A DNA stretch of 64,000 nucleotides from NCBI GenBank assembly GCA_016748015.1, contig JAAOMT010000219.1, forward strand, positions 114,436 to 178,435. Direction: 5' to 3'. Under the pieces are notes generated by a model. That model was given only the letters and a program-made list of their open reading frames with translations. It was not told the DNA's origin and did no database searches. Source of the stretch: Geosiphon pyriformis. Its lineage: Eukaryota; Glomeromycota; Glomeromycetes; Archaeosporales; Geosiphonaceae. Both the position numbers and the translations under genes were made by a program. Below are positions 1-8,813 of the stretch, piece after piece; the first letter of the stretch is position 1, and every line of letters starts with the position of its first letter.

Positions 1-932
1 TACCCTTATAATTCCTATAATTAATTAGTATATTAATATCATTTCAAATTATTATTTATTATTTAATCAATTATCACATATCACGATTCAATTAAATAAT
101 CCAATTAGTATAACAGAAAGTAGGATAATCAAATTACACAATACCCTGAACTTTGTAACATTCTAAAATTCGCCGAAATTTACAGAAATTCGCTGAAATT
201 ATGAATAGTTCACCCAAATTAATCAATAGTTCAGTAAAATAACTTGTAGTTCATCAAAATGTATCTTTAGTTTGCCGAAATTTGAGCAAAGAGAAAAAGT
301 GCAAGTTCATAGACTAGTACTACAACAAGTTGTATAAAAGAAGAGCTTTTCTCTTCTGGAAAATGTATCTTACTTTAGATTTATCTCTTAAAACCGTTCC
401 TATACACACAAAGAGAAATAAATATCAAATAATTCGAAAAAACCAAATTCTTTAATTATTGTACTTAGAAAAACCCCCAAAACCCAACTAATATTTCGAA
501 ATTGATTAGCTACCAATTTCAGTAAACTGTTAGTAACTCCAGGCCTGGATAGAAAACGTTTCTCTTGATAAAATTCTATTTCTTTTACATTTCTTTTATT
601 TTTTTTTTCTTTTCTTATTACGATCATTAAGGTAGCCTACAGATGAGATTCCTGTAGAAGAGTTGACTTTCACAGCAAAGTAATTACACATTTTAGTGAG
701 CTTTCAGATGAGCAATTCCTGGGAAAGAGTTGACATTTACTACAACGTAACTACATAAAGTAACTGGCAAGGAATTGGCCATTCCACTTATAAGCCCAGC
801 AGTTCAAATTATAGGAGATAATTTGAAGATAAATTCGGTTATTGGAGGTTTAACTACTTCTAGAAAACGTAAATTTGCAACCAACAGACATTTACAACAT
901 TCAAGAAAAAAGACCAAAAACCTCCGGTAACA
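1..932 (+). repeat. Family A LTR, left end outside the window
   Basis: The sequence aligns with the A1 LTRs from about 45 bp inside their left end to the terminal GGTAACA. It carries the family landmarks: an array of TTCGCCGAAAT-like motifs (about 165-290), a TATAAAAG box near 334, a conserved block around 610-770 and the 3' segment around 776-932. It ends inside family B LTR sequence (from 933), so it appears to be inserted in an older B LTR. It keeps more CpG (TTCGCCGAAA) than other A LTRs, so it is one of the least decayed. Its partner, if any, lies left of the window. Confidence 0.85.
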
Positions 933-1365
933 CTGCCAATACTTAATCATGTTGAAACAATAGCTCTTGATTACAGCTATTGACAAAATACTAACATTTA
1001 TCGTCTTGGCTTATTTTTTTTATTTTTTTTTGTTATTTCTTGTTGTTTACTAATTGATTAAAGATTAAGTGCTAAGTTATTGATGTTACAAATAGCCTGG
1101 TAAAAGACCCAAAGATAAGGGTAACTTCATATATATATTAACAGATAACTTACCAAAAGGGCATAACTGCCAAAATAAACTGGCCACCAAACTAAAGAAA
1201 AAAATTGGAAAACCCATCACAAAAAATTACTCACCATTGAATCTTTGTTCATTATACAAAGAACTCAACCAAAACCTTCAGATATTACCAACACCACTTC
1301 AGCTATTAAGCATTAAGTTATGGGTTTGTTATTTGATCTGAGATCCCAAATAATAACTTGTAACA
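933..1365 (+). repeat. Family B LTR, right-hand (R-U5) part
   Basis: This stretch matches the right half of the B LTRs at 1463-2318 and 19381-20282, including the segment GCTCTTGATTACAGCTATTG, the T-rich tract, TTGTTTACTAATTGATTAAAG and the end ACTTGTAACA at 1365. Its left part is cut by the A LTR ending at 932. No PBS follows it: the next bases belong to an inverted B LTR fragment. It is a solo or truncated LTR, not the boundary of an element. Confidence 0.8.
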
Positions 1366-1462
1366 ATATTAAATTCTCAATGCTTAATTTTTTTAATCAA
1401 TTAGTAAACAACAAAAAAACAAAAAAAAAAAAATAAGAAATTAGTATTCTGTTAATAGTCAT
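1366..1462 (-). repeat. Inverted fragment of family B LTR
   Basis: Read on the minus strand, this segment matches the middle of the B LTR (GAATACTAAT, a T-rich run, GTTGTTTACTAATTGATTAA, then an AAGCA...GA block). It is complementary to about 965-1090 just upstream, so the two make an inverted repeat with a spacer of roughly 270 bp. It abuts the 5' LTR of B1. Probable origin: rearrangement or insertion of one B LTR into another. Confidence 0.65.
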
Positions 1463-2318
1463 TGTTACTCATAAAATATAAGAATTATATATTAGTACAA
1501 AAATTAGTCAATCAGAAAAAGATGTAGTAAAAGTAGGATTCCAAGATTCTTCTTAGAGAAATTGCAAGATTCCAGAATTCTAGGATTCTTCTTAAGGAAT
1601 TATAGAATTCCAGAAATTCTAGGATTTCTGGCTAAAAAATTGAGAAATTCAAAAAATCTTATACAATGAAATTTATGTATATATAGCAATAGTATTAGAA
1701 GCAAAAAAGACAGAATTCTTAGTTTAAAATCTCCAGTTCCAGTTTTTTATCTATCTCTTTATATGATAGTATTCTATAACTTGAAGTAGAAATATTAAAT
1801 ATCAATAAAATTTTTATTACATATCACAATCTATTTTTTCACTATTAACAATTCATGTTAATAATTGTTGACACTTAACTATATGGAACCAATAGCTTTT
1901 GATTATGGCTATTGATTGAATACTAATCTTTTATCTTGGCTTATTTTTTTTATGTTTGATTTTATTTTTTTTCTTTATTCTGTTTTGTTGTATACTAATT
2001 GATTATAAGATTAAGCACTAAATTACTAACATTAAGAATTGCTTGGTAAAAGATCTTTACAAAAGAATAGATACATAGATTTAAGGATTGTTTACCAGAA
2101 GATTGCTGGTCATTATACTAAGAAAAAAATTCAATGGAATTGCAATTCTAAGAAGTTATAAATAAAACAACTATTGAATTTCTGTTTATTATACAAAAAA
2201 TTCAACCAAAATCTTTAGATTATGAAAATTTTCAAATATTACCAACACCATATCATGTATTAAGCACCAAATTATGAGTTTGTTATTTGTCTCAAACTCC
2301 AAATAATTACTTGTAACA
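1463..2318 (+). repeat. B1 left LTR (subfamily with AGAATTCTAGGATT repeats)
   Basis: The LTR starts TGTTACTCATAAAA and ends ATTACTTGTAACA, followed after two bases by a TGG PBS. Its U3 (about 1525-1640) has an imperfect tandem repeat of about 40-48 bp built on GATTCCAGAATTCTAGGATT, with GAATTC and AGAATTCT palindromes. A TATATATAG box lies at 1678-1686. Downstream of the TATA box it resembles the right LTR of B1; upstream it does not. Confidence 0.8.
1678..1686 (+). promoter_or_regulatory. TATA-like box of B1 left LTR
   Basis: TATATATAG, followed by CAATAGTATTAGAAGC. The same box and downstream sequence occur in the right LTR at 19659-19667, although the upstream sequences are unrelated. Its position within the LTR fits a U3/R promoter. 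Confidence 0.5.
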
Positions 2319-2320
2319 TT

Positions 2321-2336
2321 TGGTGCTTCCTGTAAG
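2321..2336 (+). other. Primer binding site of B1
   Basis: TGGTGCTTCCTGTAAG starts two bases after the LTR terminal CA. TGG pairs with the CCA end of a tRNA. The first seven bases, TGGTGCT, are shared with the PBS of A1, D and E, which suggests a primer tRNA ending AGCACCA in all four families. Confidence 0.65.
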
Positions 2337-2378
2337 GTATAATCTAACAGAAAACCAGTACCAACAATCATTAAAACA

Positions 2379-2841
2379 ATGGCAAAATCAGAAGTAATAG
2401 GAACAAACCACTTGGAATTTACAAAAGCCTTATTTTAATATTATTACTTTTATTTGGAATTGACAAATAATAATTGGCCAGCAAAATCAGCTTTCAATTA
2501 TTACATCAATAAAAGAATTGTATATTATTTGGAAGAGCAAGAAGATTCAAAATCTGCCTTCAACAATTTCTTTAGTGAACTACTCCAAAACATTACACTG
2601 TTACAGAATCATTTATTTGCTCTACTAATCACAAAAATAAACAGAGAAATTAAAAAATACACCAAACAGAAATTTCCTATTACCTTTGTAAACAAAAAAA
2701 AAGGAAGATTGCAAATACCAGCAAAAACACCAAACCCAATACAACCACCTACTTAGAAGAAACCAAGAGTTAAATTACCAATAAACCCATTATATTACTA
2801 TACATCAGAAAAGACTATTAACATTACAGCAGCAGATGTAT
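2379..2841 (+). pseudogene. gag: B1 gag, N-terminal part
   Basis: Gag would form the particle shell and bind RNA. The likely start is ATG 2379 (MAKSEV...), about 60 bp after the PBS. The frame has a TAA near 2433, reopens through NNNWPAKSAFNYYINKRI (2463 onward) to a stop at 2756, then continues to 2841, where the A1 LTR begins. B2 encodes the same N-terminus on the minus strand near 61,000-61,437, which supports it as coding. The next part of Gag, including the conserved central domain, is absent: sequence resumes at 12482 near the Gag C-terminus. Confidence 0.65.
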
Positions 2842-3782
2842 TGTTACCAGTAAAATTTTAGCTATTAACTAGCATGAAATTATTCTTATAATTTCTATTA
2901 TTAATTAGCATATATTATTATTATTTCGATTATCACTTATTAATTAATCAAATTATTAAATATTATTATTCAATTAATAATCCGATTTGTACTATAGAAA
3001 TTAAGATGATCAAATTATACAATACTCTGAACCATTTAATATAGTCAAAATTTGCCGAAATTGATAAAAAATTGGCCGAAATAATTAATAGTTCATAGAA
3101 ATAACTTGTAGTTTACCAAAATGTATCTTTAGTTCACCAAAATTGGAGCAAAGAGAAAAGTGCAAGTTCAAAGACTAGTACTACAATAAATTGTATAAAA
3201 AAAAGCTTCTCTCTTCAAAAAAATGTATCTTCTTATATCTTATTATAGTATCTTACTTTAAATATCTTAATTATAACAAATCACTTTTTTATAAAATCAA
3301 ATAAAATTAATATTCAAAAACCAAATCTTTAAAATTATTACACTTGAAATTGATTAGCTACCAATTTCAATAAACTGTTAGTGACTTCAGGCCTGGATAA
3401 AAAACGTTTTCTTTGATAAAATCCTATTTCTTTTACATTTCTTTTATTTTTTTTTTCTTTTCTTATTACAATTATTAGGGTAGCCTACAGACAAGATTCC
3501 TGTAGAAAAGTTGACTTTCACAGCAAAGTAACTACACATTTTTAGTGAGCTTCCAGACAAGCAATTCCTGGGAAAGAGTTGACATTTACTACAATGTAAC
3601 TATATAAAATAACTGGCAAGGAATTGGCTATTCCACTTATAAGCCCAGCAGTTCAAATTATAGAAGATAATTTGAAAATAAATTCAGTTATTGGAGGTTT
3701 AATTGCTTCCAGAAAACGTGAAATTAACAACAAACAAGCATTAACAACATTCAAAAAAAGAGACCCAAAATTTCCAGTAACA
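2842..3782 (+). repeat. A1 5' LTR
   Basis: It begins TGTTACCAGTAAAATTTTAG and ends TTTCCAGTAACA, with TGTTAC/GTAACA terminal inverted repeats. It contains a degraded array of TTCGCCGAAAT-type motifs (3049-3150), a TATA box (3194-3200), a conserved GGTAGCCTACAGACAAGATTCC block (from about 3478), and an internal ~68 bp imperfect duplication (about 3479-3545 against 3546-3615). The last ~170 bp form an open frame continuing toward gag. Confidence 0.88.
3194..3200 (+). promoter_or_regulatory. TATA box of A1 5' LTR
   Basis: TATAAAA within AAATTGTATAAAAAAAAGCTTC. The same sequence sits at the matching point of every A LTR here (about 334, 11834, 22969, 23847, 32732, 39528, and on the minus strand near 42220 and 50550), even where the surroundings have decayed. 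This is good evidence that it is the U3 promoter. Confidence 0.6.
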
Positions 3783-3806
3783 TTTGGTGCTTTCCCACAG
3801 AAATAA
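3624..3806 (+). other. Open frame in the LTR 3' end, in frame with gag
   Basis: The frame reads AIPLISPAVQIIEDNLKINS..., crosses the LTR end (PVT) and the PBS (FGAFPQK), stops at TAA 3804-3806 and continues in the same frame into gag. The peptide is recognisable in the LTRs at 12323-12480 and 49937-50095 (minus) and in A2 (24300-24475). There is no in-frame ATG; the frame is open from about 3600. It may be the true N-terminus of Gag, reached from inside the LTR or by splicing, or just a constrained LTR segment. Confidence 0.4.
3785..3800 (+). other. Primer binding site of A1
   Basis: TGGTGCTTTCCCACAG lies two bases after the CA end of the 5' LTR. A2 has the decayed form TAGTGCTCTTCC at the same place. 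The TGGTGCT start is shared with families B, D and E. Confidence 0.7.
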
Positions 3807-3827
3807 TACAGCAACAACAAATTCAAA

Positions 3828-5603
3828 GTGGCGACCACATCAGACACAACAACTCTAGAGTATCATCAGTCAATTTACACCCACTGCAAGCAAAGATTCA
3901 ACATCTCAGACGAAATTGAAGTTGTCAAGAAATCAGTATACCAATACATTGAAAATCGCATCAACAATTATTTTTTTAGAAACTACAATATTTCAGAAGT
4001 TAGAAGCAACCTTTACAATAATTTAGTGCACTATTCACAATTAGAAACAGAAGACCTGAACAGTAAAACACTTGCTACCTACTTCCAAGAACTTAATTTT
4101 AATATTATTAAGTATTGTGAAGAAAAATACCCAGTACAGCCCAAATACTCTTTTAACTTTGAATCAGAAACAGAGACAAGCAACAAAGGCAAACAAAAAG
4201 TGAAACAATACTCAAGAACCACTCCAAATACTCCAATACTACCAAAGACAACTGCCAAACATTTGCAAACACCTAAACAAAGAACCAGTATCAAATTACC
4301 ACTTTCTATTACACTATTTTCAATTTTATTTATTTAACCACAAACACCAAGTTCACTATTTAACCATTTCTCCAGACCAAAAAATTTTCAGTTACCTAAA
4401 AATCCTACTCAACAACAAGAACCAATATCAACAAATGCCAATATCATTGATTACTTACAGGAAAACGAAAGTAATCATTCAGAAAGCTTGGAAAGTAAAG
4501 AAACTGAATCAGAACCAGAAGAAATCACAAGAAACAAAAAAGAAATGGCAACTGCTTACATTGCAAAAATTCCAAAATTCACTGGTAAAGACAATGATAC
4601 CAGTCCTCAAGAATGGCTTGACAAAGTTCAAAAAGCAGAAGATGCAAATGGTTGGATTGCAGCAAAAATGCTTAAAGCAATTTTCTACTTTCTCCAAAGA
4701 ACAGCAGAAGAATGGTTTGAAAATTTAGAAGAACCATTTGAGAACTGGCAAGCATTCAAAGATGCTTTCTTATAACAATTCACTAACAATAACACCTCTA
4801 TTACTTTCCGCAATTGCTTTCACAATATCAAACAAAAAACATCTAAAACTGTTATGACCTATCTTGGGAGATTCAACAAACTTCTTCGACAAATTCGACA
4901 ATTAGAAACCAATGACTACTATTCTAATGCTCAGATTTTGGATCAGTTTATAGCAGAATTAAAAGACAAATTGATTAAGAAAGTCTATCTACATGTACCA
5001 GCAGACTTAGCAACTGCCATCAGACATGCAAAGAACTATGAAATGGCTATAGAAAAAGCAAACTACACTAAACTCATCAACCTAGCTATTGGAGAAACCA
5101 GTTCAGCAGCTGAAAAGAAGATAGACCAACTCACAAAAAAGATTAAAAGCTACTTCACAAACCAACAACAACAGCAACAACAACTACAAAGATATCAACC
5201 CCCACAATGACACAACCAAAACAATTTTGGATCACCATCCAACAACCAACATCAAAATTGTCATTATTGTGGAATTCCAGGACACTAAAAACGAGATTGT
5301 AGGAAATTACAAAGAGACCAACAAAACAGGAGTAATCAATGCTACTCTTTACCACAACAATTTTATTACCAATTTTCACCACCAACCTATTATTCACCAA
5401 GACCACAAAATCAAAACAGTTATTATTAACCAGCTCTACAACCAATGCAGCAACAATATTAGCAACCTTTACCAATTCAGCCATATTAGACACCACCCAC
5501 TTAACAATATCAAGTACCAGCAAGAAAATTGGTTCAACATAACCAATTTACACCCCAAAATCAATTTCAGAATAACAACAACAAAATCAATCCAAATAAC
5601 TAG
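3828..5603 (+). pseudogene. gag: A1 gag with CCHC zinc knuckle
   Basis: The frame starts at a GTG codon (ATTSDTTTLEYHQSIYTH) and remains in frame 0. The N-terminal helical part runs to a stop at 4335-4337. The conserved capsid-like part follows (about 4488-5150), with QEWLDKVQKAEDANGW, a YFLQRTAEEWFENL segment and TYLGRFNKLLRQIRQLE. A Q-rich tract and a CCHC knuckle come next (C5259, C5268, H5283, C5298), with a TAA at 5286 inside the knuckle; a Gln/Asn/Pro-rich tail ends the region. Other stops lie at 4773-4775 and 5208-5210. A2 and A3 share the layout, which confirms the frame. No ATG start is visible, so the true start is uncertain. Confidence 0.8.
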
Positions 5604-5996
5604 TTGGTTCCCCAAAATTCTGGTCAGCAAAGACCCAATCACTATCACACTCAACCCAGTTATCTTACAATACCAGAGGAATCGGATTTTCAACAACCTG
5701 CACTTTCTGAAGGTAAAGTTGCAGCACCCAGGTCAAATCTTTTCAACAACACTATTCCACCAGCTCAAATTGCCCAAAATGCCAACCTTTCAGATATATT
5801 TCCATTCGAATTTGAAGCAAATAAATCACTATTCTTGTTTAGTAATGTAACAGCTAATGAACAAAGAGCTCTGGTCGGAAAAGATTGGCTTCTTAAGACT
5901 AATGCAAACTTGAACTGGGAAACTCAAAAATTAAAAATATCATACCAAGGACAATACACCATAATACCTGTTACTTGTGATACTTTTAACAAATGA
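5604..5996 (+). pseudogene. pro: A1 aspartic protease remnant, active site deleted
   Basis: The segment DIFPFEFEANKSLFLFSN leads directly into ALVGKDWLLKTNANLNWE. In A2 these two parts are separated by about 264 nt (roughly 26535-26798) that encode the L-I-L-D-S active-site loop and the flap. In A1 that stretch is missing without a change of frame; the junction sits at a short AGC/AGCT homology near 5868. The remaining part is the C-terminal end of the retropepsin-like domain, so this copy cannot cut its own polyprotein. Confidence 0.75.
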
Positions 5997-6716
5997 TCAG
6001 AAAAAGCCCCAGTATTTGAATTTGAAGAGGAGAAAAAAATACCACTTACTGAAACCTACATGGCTCTTGGATCAACATCCAATTGGGCTGAAGAAACAGA
6101 ACAGAAGATTTTTGAAGAATCAAGAGAATGGAAGAAAGTTAGATATTCTACATCAGAACCATGGAAACAACCACCCTATATTCCACTCAAATGCAAAGAT
6201 TGCAACAAAAAACTTTCATCAATGAGAGCATGTATTTCTCCAGAAGAGGAATATGAAACTCGTACCTGTTACTTTTGCAAAGCATGCCATAGAGAATGAT
6301 TTGGATCTCCAAAAAAAAGTGGAAAATGGGACAACACATCTTGTCTTACATGTGGAGAAATGCTACCAGAAAAATGCAATTGGATTGATGTAGCCATGAG
6401 AGGAGGAGTATGTGATCAAACCTGTCAATATGCTCTATCAATTTCGGAAAAAGTCAGAAGAGGAACACCATTTGATGCAGCATATAACAGTACTCTCAAT
6501 AAACTTTACCACTACTCTCATGATGCTAAAATGATTTTTGACCTAGCAATGGCATTGATCAATGGAGCCACCTAAAAAGATGTCCACCAAATAAAAGAAG
6601 CTAAATACATTGAGTATACTATAGAATTAGCTGGATTTGATTATGAAAATAAAGTAGAAACCTACCACCAAACTACAAGCCACACATACTCGACTCAAGA
6701 AGCTCAAATTTAATGA
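5997..6716 (+). pseudogene. A1 Cys-rich linker domain between protease and dUTPase
   Basis: In frame 0 there are repeated CxxC pairs: CKDC (about 6192), CYFCKAC (about 6267), CLTC (about 6345), a C..C pair near 6410-6425, and, after stops near 6572 and 6711, CKEC and CPEC at the start of the next open segment. Between them lies a helical part (FDAAYNSTLNKLYHYSHDA). B1 has the same arrangement at 14100-14770, so this is a real domain of the polyprotein and not chance. The spacing suggests two zinc ribbons. Its role is unknown; nucleic-acid binding would be plausible. Confidence 0.6.
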
Positions 6717-7403
6717 TTGGAGCAAATGAACATTCAATTGTGTAAAGAATGCATCATGCCTTGTGATAACAAATGGTGTCCAGAATGCTATGCTTTTAGC
6801 ATTCCTCTGCCAGAGAAAAATGATGAAAATAAAATCGAATTTGGAGTATCTGAACTGGTAGAAAAACTACCAACCACTCCCATCTATCTTCTTAAAAAGC
6901 AACCACCTCTACAACTTAAATATTTCGACAACTATGGCCAAGGAATTAGACCAGAAAAAGCACACGAAATTGATGCTAGATATGACCTAAAATATCCAGG
7001 AAAAAATACTTTGGTTCTCCAACCAAAGTTCTTAACAAAAATCAATCTCAAAATTGCTTTTGAAATTCCACCTGAAACAATGGTTCAAATTGCATCCAGA
7101 TCATCATTGGCAAGCAAAGGAATCAATGTTAAAGGAGGAGTTATAGATCCAGAATATACTAAAGACATTACCATCATATTACAAAATGAAACAGACAAAC
7201 CTTTTAGGATTGAACATGCTGAGAAAATTGCCCAAGCAATTTACCTAACTCTAATCAATATTTTGGGGTTACAATCAGTTAAAAACAGAGAACAATTGGG
7301 AAAAAGTGAAAAAGGAACTCAAGATTTTGGTTCAACTGGACGATTTACAGTTCTAGTAAACATAGCTCTCAATACACAGAATGAATTTTACCAGATTCTT
7401 TAA
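6717..7403 (+). CDS. A1 dUTPase domain, five motifs kept
   Basis: dUTPases hydrolyse dUTP to dUMP, limiting uracil in new DNA. After an N-terminal CKEC...CPEC zinc-type segment, the domain runs from about 6966 to 7350. Motif 1 is DARYDL, motif 2 ASRSSLASKGI, motif 3 GVIDPEYTKDI (catalytic-type Asp kept), motif 4 EKIAQAI and motif 5 GTQDFGSTG. The segment is uninterrupted over about 228 codons, the longest open part of A1. It is not a separate gene: it is in frame with gag-pro upstream and RT downstream, between a TAA near 6712 and TAA 7401-7403. dUTPase domains have been reported in some fungal gypsy elements. Confidence 0.85.
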   Translation: MEQMNIQLCKECIMPCDNKWCPECYAFSIPLPEKNDENKIEFGVSELVEKLPTTPIYLLKKQPPLQLKYFDNYGQGIRPEKAHEIDARYDLKYPGKNTLVLQPKFLTKINLKIAFEIPPETMVQIASRSSLASKGINVKGGVIDPEYTKDITIILQNETDKPFRIEHAEKIAQAIYLTLINILGLQSVKNREQLGKSEKGTQDFGSTGRFTVLVNIALNTQNEFYQIL

Positions 7404-7796
7404 CTTCCCCAACCAATTACCATTTCATCTTTTGGTGAATATTACGAAATTTACATTTGCTCAAAACCCACCACTACCCAACAAATCTTTGAATCCAATG
7501 AACAAATCTGTTTGAAGCATGAAATCTCAATCCCAAACGTTTATATTTCCAAAGGAATGAAAAAATTTTGAGTTATATTCTATAACCCTAATAATTACCC
7601 CATTGTCTTATTGAACAAACTAGAGATTAGAATCATACACAGTAACATTTTTTAAGATGAAAACCCTTAAATTGTCTCTAATTTCATCGAAATTATAAGA
7701 CATACACTACTTCTAAATCCAAACATTATTTCTACCACTGAAAACTACCACCTTTTGGAAAAAAAACTTTCTCAAATCAAAATAAGTCCTTTGGAA
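7404..7796 (+). pseudogene. A1 beta-rich linker between dUTPase and RT
   Basis: Frame 0 continues past stops as QPITISSFGEYYEIYIC, CLKHEISIPNVYISKGMKKF, FYNPNNYPIVLLNKLEIRII and NFIEIIRHTLL. The pattern of short beta strands ending in N-(Y)PI-L-(x)-I-I is also present in B1 (ISIYNTMENVIEIPKRTIIGYL, about 15661-15726). Comparable strands precede RT in many gypsy polyproteins. Stops at about 7569, 7653 and 7671 break it. Confidence 0.5.
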
Positions 7797-8813
7797 CCCC
7801 AACAACAAAGACAATTGAAACAATTGATAGCTGAATTTGCAGATATATTTGCAAAAAACAACAATGATCTTGGAAAAACGGATATTGTTCAACACCAAAT
7901 CCATACAGAAGATGCTCCACCAAAATGACAACAAGCCTATTAAGTTCCATCTGCTAGCCACTAATTTATTAGAGAAGAGGTCCAAAGAATGCTCAATAAC
8001 GGATTGATTCAACCATCAAGAAATCCATGGGCCTCACCAGTAGTTCTTGTCAAAAAGAAAAACAGAAAAATCAGATTCTGTGTTGATTATTGACAATTGA
8101 ATAGTGTCACAATTGGAGATGCCTACCCTTTCCCAAGAATTGATGACATGTTAGATGCTTTAGGAAAAGCCAAGTTTTTCTCAACTTTAGACTTGGAAAG
8201 TAGATACTGGCAAGTCGAAATGGACCCAAAAGATAGACCCAAAACAGCATTTACCATCCAAGAAGGAAACTATAAGTTCAATGTTATGTTTTTTGGACTC
8301 TGCAATACACCAACAACATTCCAATGATTCATGAATGTTGTATATGAAGGATTCTTATGGCAATCAGTAGTTGTTTATTTTGATAACACTGATGTGTACT
8401 CACCAAGCTTTGAAGTTCATCTTATTTACCTGCAAGAAGTTTTTCAATGATTATGGAAAGCAGGATTGAAGTTGAATATTGAGAAATGTTACTTTGGAAA
8501 AACAAGTTTAATCTTTCTTGGACACATAGTTAGCAAAGATGGAGTCAAACCAAACTCTGGAACAATTAGTGCTGTCAAAAACTTTCAAACTCCCAAAAAT
8601 ACCACAGAACTAAGAGGATTTGTAGGATTAGCCTCCTACTATCAAAAATTCATAAAAAGATTCTCAGAAATTGCCAAACCACTCAATTATTTTACCAACA
8701 AAAATGTGCCATACAAATGGACAGAAGAACAACAAAAAGCTTTTGAAACCCTCAAAATAAAATTGACAACAGCCCCAATTCTTGCTTATCCAGACTTCAA
8801 CAAATGGTTCTAA
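7797..8813 (+). pseudogene. pol: A1 reverse transcriptase domain
   Basis: Frame 0 shows gypsy RT landmarks in order: QHQIHTEDA, the LIQPSRNPWASPVVLVKKKN segment, KIRFCVDY*QLN (TGA 8091), YPFPRIDDMLDALG, FFSTLDLESRYWQVEM, KTAFTIQEGNYKFNVMFFGL, VVYFDNTDVYS (catalytic box), LGHIVSKDGVKPN and LRGFVGLASYYQKFI. The YxDD box is YFDN: Asp 8382-8384, Asn 8385-8387 (AAC). TGA stops at 8091, 8325 and 8448 fall where the family has Arg, as expected from CGA to TGA. Inactive. Confidence 0.85.

Noticed and set aside
400-627. Minus-strand frame of 75 codons in the first LTR
   Set aside because: It is antisense to the LTR leader; other A LTRs do not keep it open.
2189-2371. Minus-strand frame across the B1 LTR end
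   Set aside because: It crosses LTR, PBS and leader, lies opposite to the transcribed strand, and is not conserved in other B LTRs.
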